Source of the DNA: Microbacterium immunditiarum
Lineage (GTDB): Bacteria; Actinomycetota; Actinomycetes; Actinomycetales; Microbacteriaceae
Length of the DNA stretch: 64,000 nt
NCBI RefSeq assembly: GCF_013409785.1
Contig: NZ_JACCBV010000001.1
Coordinates: 2,046,001 to 2,110,000, forward strand
Direction of reading: 5' to 3'
The position numbers and the translations under genes were made by a program. The number at the start of each line of letters is the position of its first letter. Within the stretch, counting starts at the first letter, position 1. Positions 25,271-34,664 of this stretch are shown one piece after another. The notes under the pieces were generated by a model. It was not told the DNA's origin and did no database searches. It saw only the letters and a list, made by a program, of their open reading frames with translations.

Positions 25271-28188
25271 CGTCCGCACAGCGCCGCTTCGCGGACCGCC
25301 ATATAGGAACGGATGCCGCGGCTCAGCGCACCATGCTCGACGCGCTCGGCTACGACAGCGTCGATCACCTGGTGCGGGCCGCCGTCCCGGCGTCGATCCA
25401 TTCGACGCCGCGCACCACGACCGACATCCCCCGCGCCGCGACCGAGGCCGAGGCGCTCGCCGAGCTGCGCGGCCTCGCGTCGATGAACCGCGTCGCCCGC
25501 CCGATGATCGGACTCGGGCTCTACGACACGTTCACACCGTCGGTGATCGCGCGCAACGTGCTCGAGAACCCGTCGTGGTACACGGCGTACACGCCGTATC
25601 AGCCCGAGATCTCGCAGGGGCGGCTCGAAGCGCTCATCAACTTCCAGACGATGGTCTCAGACCTCACCGGGCTCGACACCGCGAACGCGTCCATGCTCGA
25701 CGAGTCGACCGCCGTCGTCGAGGGCATGCTGCTGGCCCGGCGGGCCTCGAAGTCGGCGTCGAACGTGTTCGCCGTCGACGCCGACGCGCTGCCGCAGACG
25801 AAGGCGCTCCTGCGCACGCGCGCGGGCGCGGTCGGCATCGCGCTCGTCGAGGTCGACTTCGCCAATGGCGGCGTGCTCCCCGTCGAGGCGGACGGCGAGC
25901 AGGTCGAGCCTTTCGGGGTGCTCCTGCAGTACCCCGGCGCCTCCGGACGCGTGTGGGACCCTTCGGGGGTCATCGACGCGGTGCACGTGTCCGGCGGTCT
26001 CGCGATCGTCGCGGCGGACCTCCTCGCACTCACCCTGCTGCGCTCGCCCGGCTCGCTCGGCGCGGACGTCGCCGTCGGCACGACGCAGCGCTTCGGCGTG
26101 CCGCTCGGGTTCGGCGGCCCTCACGCCGGTTACATGGCCGTGCGCCAGGGCCTGGAGCGACAGCTTCCCGGGCGACTCGTCGGAGTCTCGCAGGACGCGG
26201 AGGGGCATCCGGCGTATCGCCTGGCCCTGCAGACCCGCGAGCAGCACATCCGTCGCGAGAAGGCGACCTCCAACATCTGCACGTCGCAGGTGCTGCTCGC
26301 GGTCATGGCCTCGATGTACGCGGTGTACCACGGCCCCGAGGGCCTCCGCGCGATCGCGACCGACGTCGCGAAGAAGGCGGAGGCGCTCGCCGGACGCCTG
26401 CGCGAGTACGGCCTCTCGCTCGTGTCGGACTCGTTCTTCGACACGATCCGCGTCGTGACCCCCGGCCCGTCCAAGCGCGTGATCGACCGGGCGCGCTCAC
26501 GGGGCTACCAACTGTTCTGGGCGGATGACGCGACCGTCGGCGTCTCGGTCGACGAGACCACCACGGCCGACGACCTCGCCGCCGTCGCGTGGGCGTTCGG
26601 GCTGCCCGACGTCGAGTTCGACGGCGGGGGCGAGGAAGGGCAGCGGGCCGTCCCGTTCGATGACGCGGTGCCGCTCGCCGGCGCGCCCGAGGTGCTGCGA
26701 CGTGAAGACGAGTACCTCACGCATCCGGTGTTCCACACGCACCGCAGCGAGACCGCGATGATGCGGTACCTCAGGACGCTGTCGGACCGCGACTACGCCC
26801 TCGACCGCGGCATGATCCCGCTCGGCTCGTGCACGATGAAGCTCAACGCGGCCACCGAGATGGCCGCCGTGTCGTGGCCGGAGTTCTCGCGCGTGCACCC
26901 CTTCGCGCCCGAGGCCGACGTGCGCGGCTACCTCGCGATGATCGAGCAGCTGGAGACGTGGCTCGCGGAGGTCACCGGGTACGACGCCGTGTCGCTGCAG
27001 CCGAACGCCGGCTCGCAGGGCGAGCTCGCGGGGCTCCTCGCGATCCGCGGATACCACGACGCGAACGGCGAGTCCGAGCGGCGGGTGTGCCTCATCCCGT
27101 CGTCGGCGCACGGCACGAACGCCGCCTCGGCGGTGCTCGCGGGGCTCCGCGTCGTCGTCGTCGCGTGCGACGACCAGGGCAACGTCGACCTCGACGACCT
27201 GCGCGGGAAGGTGGAGGAGCACCGCGACGAGCTCGCGGCGCTCATGATCACGTACCCGTCGACGCACGGCGTCTACGAGCTCGACGTGCTCGAGATCACG
27301 AGCGCCGTGCACGACGCCGGCGGGCAGGTCTATGTCGACGGCGCGAACCTGAACGCGCTGCTGGGCTACTCCCGCTTCGGAGACCTCGGCGGCGACGTAT
27401 CGCACCTCAACCTGCACAAGACGTTCGCGATCCCGCACGGCGGCGGCGGACCGGGCGTGGGCCCCGTCGCGGCCAAGGCGCACCTCGCGCCCTACCTGCC
27501 GGGGCATCCGTTCTCGCAGCGCAAGGACCATGCGGGCGGAGTCTTCCAGGGGGGCCCGGTGTCTGCCGCACCGCACGGCTCGGCGGGGATCCTCCCGATC
27601 TCGTGGGCGTACGTCCGCATGATGGGAACCGAGGGGCTGACGGATGCCACGGCCGCCGCGGTCCTCGCCGCGAACTACCTCGCGGCGCGCCTGCGCGATC
27701 ACTTCCCGGTGCTGTACACCGGTGACAACGGGCTCGTCGCCCACGAGTGCATCCTCGACCTGCGACCGCTCAAGGAGCAGACCGGCGTCACGGTCGACGA
27801 CGTCGCGAAGCGGCTCATCGACTACGGCTTCCACGCGCCGACGATGTCGTTCCCCGTCGCCGGCACGCTCATGGTCGAGCCGACCGAATCTGAGGACCTC
27901 GGCGAGCTCGAGCGGTTCGTGGAGGCGATGATCGCCATCAAGAACGAGGCGCTCGCGGTCGCGGCGGGGGAGTGGCCGAAGGACGACAACCCCCTGGTTA
28001 ACGCCCCGCACACGGCCGCGTCGATCGCGGCGGACGAGTGGACGCATCCATACTCGCGCGAGCGCGCGGTCTTCCCGGTGCCCTCGCTCGTCCGGGGCAA
28101 GTACTGGCCGCCGGTACGGCGCATCGACCAGGCGTGGGGCGACCGCAACCTCGTGTGCGCGTGCCCGCCGATCGAGGCGTTCGCCTGA
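25267..28188 (+). CDS. gcvP: Glycine dehydrogenase (decarboxylating), P protein
   Basis: This 973-residue PLP enzyme decarboxylates glycine and passes the aminomethyl group to GcvH. It is the single-chain form, with both halves present: [17 protein letters not shown] start, the SVQPNAG-like [11 protein letters not shown] segment and the PLP Lys in [17 protein letters not shown]. The GTG start at 25267 overlaps the gcvH stop (GTGA). Length agrees with the family (about 950-980). It ends the riboswitch-controlled operon, and a large inverted repeat follows at 28200-28275. Confidence 0.95.
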   Translation: MTSAQRRFADRHIGTDAAAQRTMLDALGYDSVDHLVRAAVPASIHSTPRTTTDIPRAATEAEALAELRGLASMNRVARPMIGLGLYDTFTPSVIARNVLENPSWYTAYTPYQPEISQGRLEALINFQTMVSDLTGLDTANASMLDESTAVVEGMLLARRASKSASNVFAVDADALPQTKALLRTRAGAVGIALVEVDFANGGVLPVEADGEQVEPFGVLLQYPGASGRVWDPSGVIDAVHVSGGLAIVAADLLALTLLRSPGSLGADVAVGTTQRFGVPLGFGGPHAGYMAVRQGLERQLPGRLVGVSQDAEGHPAYRLALQTREQHIRREKATSNICTSQVLLAVMASMYAVYHGPEGLRAIATDVAKKAEALAGRLREYGLSLVSDSFFDTIRVVTPGPSKRVIDRARSRGYQLFWADDATVGVSVDETTTADDLAAVAWAFGLPDVEFDGGGEEGQRAVPFDDAVPLAGAPEVLRREDEYLTHPVFHTHRSETAMMRYLRTLSDRDYALDRGMIPLGSCTMKLNAATEMAAVSWPEFSRVHPFAPEADVRGYLAMIEQLETWLAEVTGYDAVSLQPNAGSQGELAGLLAIRGYHDANGESERRVCLIPSSAHGTNAASAVLAGLRVVVVACDDQGNVDLDDLRGKVEEHRDELAALMITYPSTHGVYELDVLEITSAVHDAGGQVYVDGANLNALLGYSRFGDLGGDVSHLNLHKTFAIPHGGGGPGVGPVAAKAHLAPYLPGHPFSQRKDHAGGVFQGGPVSAAPHGSAGILPISWAYVRMMGTEGLTDATAAAVLAANYLAARLRDHFPVLYTGDNGLVAHECILDLRPLKEQTGVTVDDVAKRLIDYGFHAPTMSFPVAGTLMVEPTESEDLGELERFVEAMIAIKNEALAVAAGEWPKDDNPLVNAPHTAASIAADEWTHPYSRERAVFPVPSLVRGKYWPPVRRIDQAWGDRNLVCACPPIEAFA

Positions 28189-28199
28189 CGCGGGGCCGC

Positions 28200-28275
28200 G
28201 GGCGCGGCATCCGGTTCCGTCGTCGCCGACAGCCCCGTTCAGGCGACTCGCCGACGCGTGACGGATGCCGCGCCC
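28200..28275. terminator. Long-range inverted repeat between convergent genes
   Basis: GGGCGCGGCATCCG (28200-28213) pairs perfectly with 28262-28275 across a 48-nt loop that can itself fold. It fills the gap between gcvP and the convergent CPBP gene and is probably a two-way transcript end. No T tract is present. Confidence 0.45.
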
Positions 28276-28281
28276 CCGCGC

Positions 28282-29163
28282 TCAGGCCGCGGGAGTCGAC
28301 GTCGTGGTCGGCGTCGGCGTGGGTGTCGGCGTCGGCAGCGGGCCGAACACGTCCGGCCAGAGTCCCGCTGCGATCGGGTACCCGACGAACGCGACGGTGT
28401 CGATGATCGTGTGCGCGATCACGAGGGGCATCACGCGGCCCCAGCGGCGGTAGCACCAGCCGAAGAGGACGCCCATCGCGAAGTTGCCGACGACCGCGCC
28501 GGGGCCCTGGTACGCGTGGTACGCGCCGCGGATCGCGGCCGAGGTGAGGATGATCGGCCACCACGACCATCCGAGGCGCCGCAGCCGGTCGAAGAGGTAG
28601 CCGTTGAAGATGACCTCCTCGACGAGGCCGGCTCGCACGGCGGCCAGGATGAGGACGGGCACGGTGTACCACGCGGCGTCGAGCGGCGACGCGCTCACCT
28701 GCAGGGTGATGTTGAGCGCGCGGCCGGCGGCGTAGAGCGCGATCCCCGGCACGCCGATCACGGCGGCGAGCAGGAGGGCGCGCGCGACGTCACCCCCGAA
28801 CCGGCGGAAGTCGAGGCCGATGCGCCGCAGCGCGTTGCTTCCCGGCTCCCACAGCAGGTAAACCACGAGCGCGACGACGGCGAGCGAGAAGAAGACGTCG
28901 AGCAGCTGGTAGAGGAGGTCCCAGAACGCCGTGGCGTCGCGCGTCGGGTTCAGCTGCGTCGCACGGTCGCCGAGGCCCTCGCCGGCCGTCAGCGCGTCGA
29001 TCGTCGTGCGGATGAGCGAGAGCACCGAGTAGAGCGCCGAGCGCCCCACCGTGACCGCCAGGACGAGCCACACCTCCCACGTGAGCCGCGCCCGCTCATA
29101 CCGCGAAAGGGGGCCTCCGGCAGTGGTTTCCCTCACAATGTCGGGGCGTTCGGGCGGGCTCAT
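28282..29163 (-). CDS. CPBP family intramembrane metalloprotease
   Basis: The 293-residue protein has seven or eight membrane helices and the CPBP/Rce1 motifs: EEVIFNGYLFDRL (EExxxR-like Glu pair) and two His-containing segments, RGAYHAYQG and VIAHTIID. Such proteins are putative membrane proteases, sometimes tied to bacteriocin self-immunity. The C-terminus ends in a Pro-Thr repeat (PTPTPTPTPTTTSTP) from a short GT/CG-rich sequence repeat. ATG 29163 is preferred over GTG 29181; a CAATCT hexamer six bases upstream may give a leaderless mRNA. Substrate unknown. Confidence 0.78.
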   Translation of the reverse strand: MSPPERPDIVRETTAGGPLSRYERARLTWEVWLVLAVTVGRSALYSVLSLIRTTIDALTAGEGLGDRATQLNPTRDATAFWDLLYQLLDVFFSLAVVALVVYLLWEPGSNALRRIGLDFRRFGGDVARALLLAAVIGVPGIALYAAGRALNITLQVSASPLDAAWYTVPVLILAAVRAGLVEEVIFNGYLFDRLRRLGWSWWPIILTSAAIRGAYHAYQGPGAVVGNFAMGVLFGWCYRRWGRVMPLVIAHTIIDTVAFVGYPIAAGLWPDVFGPLPTPTPTPTPTTTSTPAA

Positions 29164-29227
29164 CTTGTCAGATTGCCACACTGCGAACGCGCCGAGTTAA
29201 GGCTCTGTAACGTTTTCGCGGATTGTT

Positions 29228-29256
29228 TTGACCATCTCACCTTGCGTGCTTATCGT
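29228..29256 (+). promoter_or_regulatory. Sigma-70-type promoter of the peptide importer operon
   Basis: TTGACC (29228-29233) and TATCGT (29251-29256) are spaced by exactly 17 bases in an unusually AT-rich patch. The start would be near 29263, leaving a leader of about 65 nt with AGGAGG at 29314-29319. Confidence 0.7.
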
Positions 29257-29329
29257 TTTCCCATCCAGCGCCCCCGCATGGCCCCGCCTACGCGTGTGCG
29301 CTCAACCCTGCACAGGAGGAACAGTGAGA

Positions 29330-31162
29330 ATGAAGCGCATTTCGGCTGCGGTGGCACTCACCGCCGTCGGCGCACTTGCGATCTCGGGCTGCGCCGCCGG
29401 TGGCGGCGACAACGGTGACGACTCCGGTCTCATCGAGGGCTCGTCGATCACCGCTGCGTGGAACCAGGCGTTCTACTCGTACAACGGCAACACGTCGTTC
29501 GGCAACGCGACCGCCAACAACAACATCACGTATCTGACGCTCGACGGCTTCAACTACTACAACAACACGCCTGAGCTCGTTCAGAACACGTCGTTCGGCA
29601 CGTACGAGATGGTCAGCGAAGACCCGCTGACGATCAAGTACACGGTCAACGAGGACGTCAAGTGGTCCGACGGCACGCCGGTCGACGCCGCCGACCTCAT
29701 GCTCGACTGGGCCGCCCTCTCGCGCGCACTGGACACCCCGGACTTCGACCCGGCCGAGTTCACCGACCCTGAGACCGGTGAGTTCACCGACGCCTTCCCG
29801 ACCGACGTCGTCTACTTCGACTCCGGCGCCACCGCCGACGCGGGCCTCGGTCTCGTGACGCAGACGCCCGAGATCGGCGACGATGGCCGCTCGATCACGA
29901 TGACCTACGACCAGCCGTACGTCGACTGGGAGCTCTCCTTCCCGTCGCCGCTTCCGGCTCACGTCGTGGCCAAGAACGCCCTCGGCATCGAGGACAACGA
30001 AGAGGCCAAGCAGGCCATCCTCGACGCGATCGAGAACGAGGACGACGCCGCTCTGGCGCCGATCTCGGCCTTCTGGAACGCGGGCTTCAACTTCACCGAG
30101 CTGCCCGACGACCCCGAGCTCTACCTCGCGACCGGTCCGTACATGATCAGCGACTTCGTGGCCGATCAGTACATCACGCTGGTCGCGAACCCCGAGTACG
30201 CGGGTGACAACCAGCCCACGATCGAAGAGATCACGATCCGCTTCATCCCCGACCCGCTGGCCGCGGTGCAGGCGCTCGAGAACGGTGAGGTCGACGTCAT
30301 CTCGCCCCAGGCGACCGCCGACATCAAGACCGCGCTCGACGGCCTCGAGGGCATCACGGTCGTGACCGGCGTCGAGGGCACGTACGAGCACGTCGACCTC
30401 CAGTTCAACAACGGTCGAAACCCCGAGAACATCTTCTCGAACCCGCAGGTCCGTGAGGCGTTCCTCAAGACGATCCCGCGTCAGGAGATCCTCGACACTC
30501 TCATCAGGCCGATCGCCGGCGACGACGCGCTCCTGCGCTCCTCGCAGATCTTCGTGCCGGGTGCCGATGGCTACGACGAGTCGGTCGCCGCGAACGGCTC
30601 CGAGGCGTTCGCCGAGGTCGACATCGAGGGCGCCAAGCAGCTCCTCGCCGAGTCGGGCGTGACCAACACCGAGGTCTGCCTCCTCTACGCATCGAACAAC
30701 CCGCGCCGTGTCAACGAGTTCGCCCTGATCCAGGCTTCGGCCGCTCAGGCCGGCTTCAACGTGACCGACTGCGGTTCGGAGCAGTGGGGTGGCCTCCTGG
30801 GCACGCCGGGTGCTTACGACGCATCGCTCTTCGGCTGGCAGTCGACGAGCCTCGCCGTCACGAGCTCGGGCCCGACCTTCCAGACGGGTGGCATCAACAA
30901 CCTCACGTTCTACTCGAACCCTGAGGTTGACGAGCTGATCGCCCAGCTGAACGTCGAGTTCGACGTTGACGCCCAGATCGACATCCAGAAGCAGATCGAT
31001 GCTCTGCTCTGGGGCGACTTCTACGGCGTCACCATCTTCCAGTTCCCGGGCGTCACCGCCTTCAGCGACCGTGTGGAGGGCATCGACCCGTCGATCCTCG
31101 CTCCCACGATCTTCTGGAACGCGTGGGACTGGTCCGTGACCGACGGCGGCTCGGAGGAGTAA
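29330..31162 (+). CDS. Peptide ABC transporter substrate-binding lipoprotein (family 5)
   Basis: This 610-residue protein is a periplasmic-type binding lipoprotein of the DppA/OppA family. The lipobox is LAISGC with lipid-bearing Cys at about residue 21, followed by an acidic Gly-rich linker. Family-5 signatures include DVKWSDGTPVDAADL and a long C-terminal lobe. Its codon use is somewhat more relaxed (more GTT, GCT) than neighbours, which often goes with high expression. ATG 29330 is used; GTG 29324 is four bases after AGGAGG and also possible. It is the first gene of an importer with two permeases and a double ATPase. The exact peptide or nickel ligand is unknown. Confidence 0.88.
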   Translation: MKRISAAVALTAVGALAISGCAAGGGDNGDDSGLIEGSSITAAWNQAFYSYNGNTSFGNATANNNITYLTLDGFNYYNNTPELVQNTSFGTYEMVSEDPLTIKYTVNEDVKWSDGTPVDAADLMLDWAALSRALDTPDFDPAEFTDPETGEFTDAFPTDVVYFDSGATADAGLGLVTQTPEIGDDGRSITMTYDQPYVDWELSFPSPLPAHVVAKNALGIEDNEEAKQAILDAIENEDDAALAPISAFWNAGFNFTELPDDPELYLATGPYMISDFVADQYITLVANPEYAGDNQPTIEEITIRFIPDPLAAVQALENGEVDVISPQATADIKTALDGLEGITVVTGVEGTYEHVDLQFNNGRNPENIFSNPQVREAFLKTIPRQEILDTLIRPIAGDDALLRSSQIFVPGADGYDESVAANGSEAFAEVDIEGAKQLLAESGVTNTEVCLLYASNNPRRVNEFALIQASAAQAGFNVTDCGSEQWGGLLGTPGAYDASLFGWQSTSLAVTSSGPTFQTGGINNLTFYSNPEVDELIAQLNVEFDVDAQIDIQKQIDALLWGDFYGVTIFQFPGVTAFSDRVEGIDPSILAPTIFWNAWDWSVTDGGSEE

Positions 31163-31173
31163 TCACCGAACGC

Positions 31174-31203
31174 GGCTCAGCCGAGCCCCGGCTCGGCTGA
31201 GCC
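31174..31203 (+). terminator. 14-bp perfect stem after the binding protein gene
   Basis: GGCTCAGCCGAGCC pairs with GGCTCGGCTGAGCC around a CC loop (14+2+14). No T run follows. It may stop part of the transcripts, or protect the 3' end of the binding-protein mRNA. Confidence 0.6.
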
Positions 31204-31205
31204 AG

Positions 31206-31245
31206 GTGGGGTGCAGGTTTCCCTCAGGGGAAGCCTGCACCCCAC
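31206..31245 (+). terminator. Second large stem-loop before the permease gene
   Basis: GTGGGGTGCAGG (31206-31217) pairs perfectly with 31234-31245; the loop contains a further TTCCC/GGGAA pairing. It follows the first hairpin by two bases. A TAGAAT hexamer at 31250-31255 just beyond it may be a secondary promoter for the permease genes. Confidence 0.55.
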
Positions 31246-31340
31246 ACGTTAGAATCCTCCCGGTGGCAGAGGGCTGAGGGCCGGCAATCCCGGGTACCCC
31301 GCCACTCTCGCCGACTCACGGATTGGTAGGCGGCCACACC

Positions 31341-32858
31341 ATGGCTTCATTCATCATCCGGCGACTGATCGCGTCCATCTTCGTGCTCTTCGCCGCGACA
31401 TTTCTCATGTACCTGCTCACGGCCTACTCCGGCGACCCGCTGGAGGACCTCCGTCAGAGCAACGCTCCGAACAAGGCCGAGCTCATGGAAGCTCGGACCA
31501 AGCTCCTCAACCTCGACGTCCCGCCGCCGCTGCGTTACTTCCTGTGGCTCGGTGGCCTGTTCCGCGGCGACTTCGGCATCAGCATCCAGGGGCAGCCGGT
31601 CAACGCGCTGCTCGGGAACGCGATCACCGCGACCCTGACGCTCGTCACGACGGCGACCATCGTCGCGATCGTGCTCGGCATCACCGTCGGTATCGTCTCC
31701 GCCCTTCGTCAGTACACGGGCTTCGACTACACGGTGACGCTCATCTCGTTCCTGTTCTTCTCGCTGCCGATCTTCTGGGTCGCGGTGCTGCTCAAGCAGT
31801 ACGGCGCGATCCAGCTCAACAACTGGCTCGGCGATCCGGTGATCGCGATACCCGTCATCATCGTGGTCTCGCTGATCGCGGGCCTGATCTGGATGTCCCT
31901 CATCGGCGGCAAGTGGCGCCGTCGGCTCATCGTGTTCGGCACCGCCGCCGTCGCGACCGCGGCCGTGATGGCCTTCCTCTCGGCGACCCGCTGGTTCGCC
32001 GACCCGAGCATCGGGATCGTCGTCTTCTCAGCACTGGCGCTGGGTACGGCCGTCGGCGTGACGGCGATCTCGACGGGTCTGCGCAACCGCAAGGCGCTGT
32101 ACGCGTCGCTGATCGTCGCGGTTCTCGGCATCGCCCTGTACTTCCCGATGATCAACTACATCCTCAACGGGATGACGCTGTGGTTCTTCGTGGTCCTCGC
32201 GGTGCTCGCGGTCATCGTGAGCGGTGCGATCGGGTGGTTCATGGGAGCGCCCGACCGTGCGCCCGTGGTCCGCACGACCGCGATCGTGGGCTTCCTCGTC
32301 GCGGGGTTCACCGCGCTCGACAAGTACATGTCGTACTGGGAGGCGTATGCCAACTCGAGCCGTGTGCGCGGTCGTCCCATCGCGACGGTGGGCGCCTCGA
32401 CACCCGGCCTCGGCGGCAACTTCTGGGTGCAGGGCATCGACCTGTACACGCACCTGCTGCTGCCGACGATCGCGATCATCCTCATCTCGTTCGCCAGCTA
32501 CACGCGCTACTCGCGCGCGAGCCTGCTCGAGGTGATGAACCAGGACTACATCCGCACCGCGCGGGCGAAGGGACTCACGCAGCGCACGGTCATCGTGCGT
32601 CACGCCTTCCGCAACGCCCTCATCCCGATCACGACGATCATCGCGTTCGATGTCGGCGCGATCGTCGGCGGCGCGGTGATCACCGAGACCGTGTTCGGCT
32701 GGACCGGCATGGGACGCCTGTTCGTCACGGCGCTCGGTGCGCACGATCCGAATCCGGTCATGGCCTTCTTCGTGGTCACGGGCACGCTCGCGGTCGTCTT
32801 CAACCTGATCGCGGACCTCGTGTATGCGGCGCTCGACCCGAGAATCAAGGTGGCCTGA
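31341..32858 (+). CDS. Peptide ABC permease, DppB type with a large internal insertion
   Basis: The 505-residue inner-membrane protein has the normal DppB ends: FIIRRLIASIFVLFAATFLMYLL at the start and the EAA loop SLLEVMNQDYIRTARAKGLTQRTVIVRHAFRNALIP (cytoplasmic contact to the ATPase) near 395-435. It is about 160-180 residues longer than usual: a block of about five or six extra hydrophobic segments lies between residues about 165 and 335. ATG 31341 is used. The second permease begins two bases after its stop. Confidence 0.85.
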   Translation: MASFIIRRLIASIFVLFAATFLMYLLTAYSGDPLEDLRQSNAPNKAELMEARTKLLNLDVPPPLRYFLWLGGLFRGDFGISIQGQPVNALLGNAITATLTLVTTATIVAIVLGITVGIVSALRQYTGFDYTVTLISFLFFSLPIFWVAVLLKQYGAIQLNNWLGDPVIAIPVIIVVSLIAGLIWMSLIGGKWRRRLIVFGTAAVATAAVMAFLSATRWFADPSIGIVVFSALALGTAVGVTAISTGLRNRKALYASLIVAVLGIALYFPMINYILNGMTLWFFVVLAVLAVIVSGAIGWFMGAPDRAPVVRTTAIVGFLVAGFTALDKYMSYWEAYANSSRVRGRPIATVGASTPGLGGNFWVQGIDLYTHLLLPTIAIILISFASYTRYSRASLLEVMNQDYIRTARAKGLTQRTVIVRHAFRNALIPITTIIAFDVGAIVGGAVITETVFGWTGMGRLFVTALGAHDPNPVMAFFVVTGTLAVVFNLIADLVYAALDPRIKVA

Positions 32859-32859
32859 C

Positions 32860-34014
32860 ATGAACACCACAGTCACTGAACAAGAGGCGCTCGACACTCA
32901 GGCGCTCTCCGAGATCACGATCGAGCAGAAGGAGACCGAGGGTCTCAGCCAGGGCCAGATCGTCCGCCGGCGCTTCTTCCGGCACCGCGCGGCGCTCATC
33001 TCGATGATCGTCCTCGGCTTCATCATCGTGCTGGCGTTCACGTCCGTCGGCGTGAGCCTGTGGGGTCTGCGGATCCCCGGGTGGTGGCAGTACTCCTGGA
33101 CCGAGATCCCCACGAAGGTCAACAACGGCGTGCCCACGATGAGCCTGTGGCCGCTGCAGTTCGGCGACCACCCGTTCGGGCAGGACGAGGTCGGGCGCGA
33201 CATCTTCGCGGTCGTCATGCGCGGCACGCAGCAGTCGATCATGGTGATGGTCATCGCGGGTGTCGTCGCGACGGTGATCGGCGTCGTGATCGGCGCGCTC
33301 GCCGGCTACTACCGCAAGTGGACCGACTCGGTGCTCATGCGCTTCACCGACATCATCATCACGATCCCGCTCATCGTGATCGGCTCGGTGCTGGGAAACA
33401 CCTTCGGCAACCTCGGTGCCGCGGTGCTGGGCGTCGTGATCGGACTGTTCGCGTGGACCACGATGGCGCGTCTCGTGCGCGGCGAGTTCCTCACGCTCCG
33501 CGAGCGCGAGTTCGTCGACGCGGCCCGTGTGTCGGGTGCGCGCGACCGGCGCATTATCTTCCGCCACATCCTCCCGAACGCCGTCGGCGTCATCGTCGTC
33601 AACGCGACGCTGCTCATGGCGGGTGCGATCCTGCTCGAGTCGGCGCTGAGCTTCCTCGGCTTCGGCGTGCAGGCGCCCGACACGTCACTGGGCAAGATCG
33701 TCTCCGACAACCAGGCGGCGTTCTCGACGCGGCCGTGGCTGTTCTGGTGGCCGGGCATCTTCATCATCGTCATCGCCCTGTGCATCAACTTCATCGGCGA
33801 CGGTCTGCGCGACGCGTTCGACCCGCGCCAGAAGAAGATGCCGAGCGAGCGGGCGATGGCACGCACCGCGCGCGCGAAGAAGCCGATCTCGGCGACGGCG
33901 ATCGATGAGGCTGCTCTGACGACCTCCGATGCCCCCGATATCCGGGACATCGCACAGGCGACGGACAACAGCCCGGTCGATCCGGACGACGCGGCGCGCG
34001 GCCCGGAGCGCTGA
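32860..34014 (+). CDS. Peptide ABC permease, DppC type
   Basis: The 384-residue partner permease has an N-terminal cytoplasmic segment of about 45 residues, a first helix (AALISMIVLGFIIVLAF), the conserved HPFGQDEVGRDIF motif and the EAA loop near GEFLTLREREFVDAARVSGARDRRII, followed by ALSFLGFGVQAPDTSLG. A charged and Ala/Asp-rich tail of about 60 residues after the last helix is longer than usual. It is directly downstream of the DppB-type gene. The ATPase gene is separated from it by an antisense gene. Confidence 0.88.
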   Translation: MNTTVTEQEALDTQALSEITIEQKETEGLSQGQIVRRRFFRHRAALISMIVLGFIIVLAFTSVGVSLWGLRIPGWWQYSWTEIPTKVNNGVPTMSLWPLQFGDHPFGQDEVGRDIFAVVMRGTQQSIMVMVIAGVVATVIGVVIGALAGYYRKWTDSVLMRFTDIIITIPLIVIGSVLGNTFGNLGAAVLGVVIGLFAWTTMARLVRGEFLTLREREFVDAARVSGARDRRIIFRHILPNAVGVIVVNATLLMAGAILLESALSFLGFGVQAPDTSLGKIVSDNQAAFSTRPWLFWWPGIFIIVIALCINFIGDGLRDAFDPRQKKMPSERAMARTARAKKPISATAIDEAALTTSDAPDIRDIAQATDNSPVDPDDAARGPER

Positions 34015-34024
34015 CGTGACGCTG

Positions 34025-34633
34025 CTAGACCAGCAGGCCGATCACCGTCGCGCCGGCGAGGACAGCGATCACCGCGATCGTCGCCCAATGCCACGTGACG
34101 GCGGAAGCCTCGGGGTCGGCGCCGCTCGCGAACGCTCCCGCGTCGCGCAGGCGCTCCCAGTGCCCGCGGATCACCTGGGCGAGATTGCCGCTCGGGGTGC
34201 TGATCGCGTCGCTGGGGCGAAGGCTGCCATGCTCGCCCAGGGCCGACTGGCCTACGCCGTCGAAATCCTTGCTCGCAAGGCCGAGTGTGCGGTGGCGCCC
34301 GGGAGCGGGCGTCGCCCACACTCGCACGGATGCGCCGCCGGTGCGGAGCGTGAGCGAGTAGCGGGTGTCGATCGCGGTGATGTTCGGCCATGGCACGAAG
34401 TGCGTGCGGAACACGTTGACGACAGTGATGCCGTGCTCCTGCACCCGCAGGCTCGGTCGCCAGAACAGCGCCCAGGCCACGACGGCGACGAGCAGGATCG
34501 GCCAGCTGTAGCGCAGAGCCGCGGCAGGGTCCTCCCACAGCAGGAGGACCACCCCCGCGGCGCACACGACGATGGTCACCACGGCGAGGACGCGGCCGAG
34601 CACCGGCCGGTAGAACACCTCCTGAAACGGCAT
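34025..34633 (-). CDS. PH-domain membrane protein, antisense inside the importer operon
   Basis: The 202-residue protein has two helices near its N-terminus (about 15-33 and 43-60), then a PH-like beta domain (SLRVQEHGITVVNVFRTHFVPWPNITAIDTRYSL, as in bacterial PH/DUF2581-like proteins), a low-complexity stretch and a C-terminal helix (TIAVIAVLAGATVIGLLV). Function is unknown; such proteins are common in actinobacteria. The ATG at 34633 has GAGG upstream. It lies opposite the importer genes, between the DppC-type permease and the ATPase gene, with gaps of only 10 and 31 bases, so it splits an otherwise typical operon. Confidence 0.65.
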   Translation of the reverse strand: MPFQEVFYRPVLGRVLAVVTIVVCAAGVVLLLWEDPAAALRYSWPILLVAVVAWALFWRPSLRVQEHGITVVNVFRTHFVPWPNITAIDTRYSLTLRTGGASVRVWATPAPGRHRTLGLASKDFDGVGQSALGEHGSLRPSDAISTPSGNLAQVIRGHWERLRDAGAFASGADPEASAVTWHWATIAVIAVLAGATVIGLLV

Positions 34634-34664
34634 GACCTCAAGCTTTCCAGATGGGATACAACGA

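Noticed and set aside
28214..28261. Possible tRNA or structured RNA in the loop between gcvP and the CPBP gene
   Set aside because: No T-loop, anticodon or acceptor pattern; it is only the loop of an inverted repeat.
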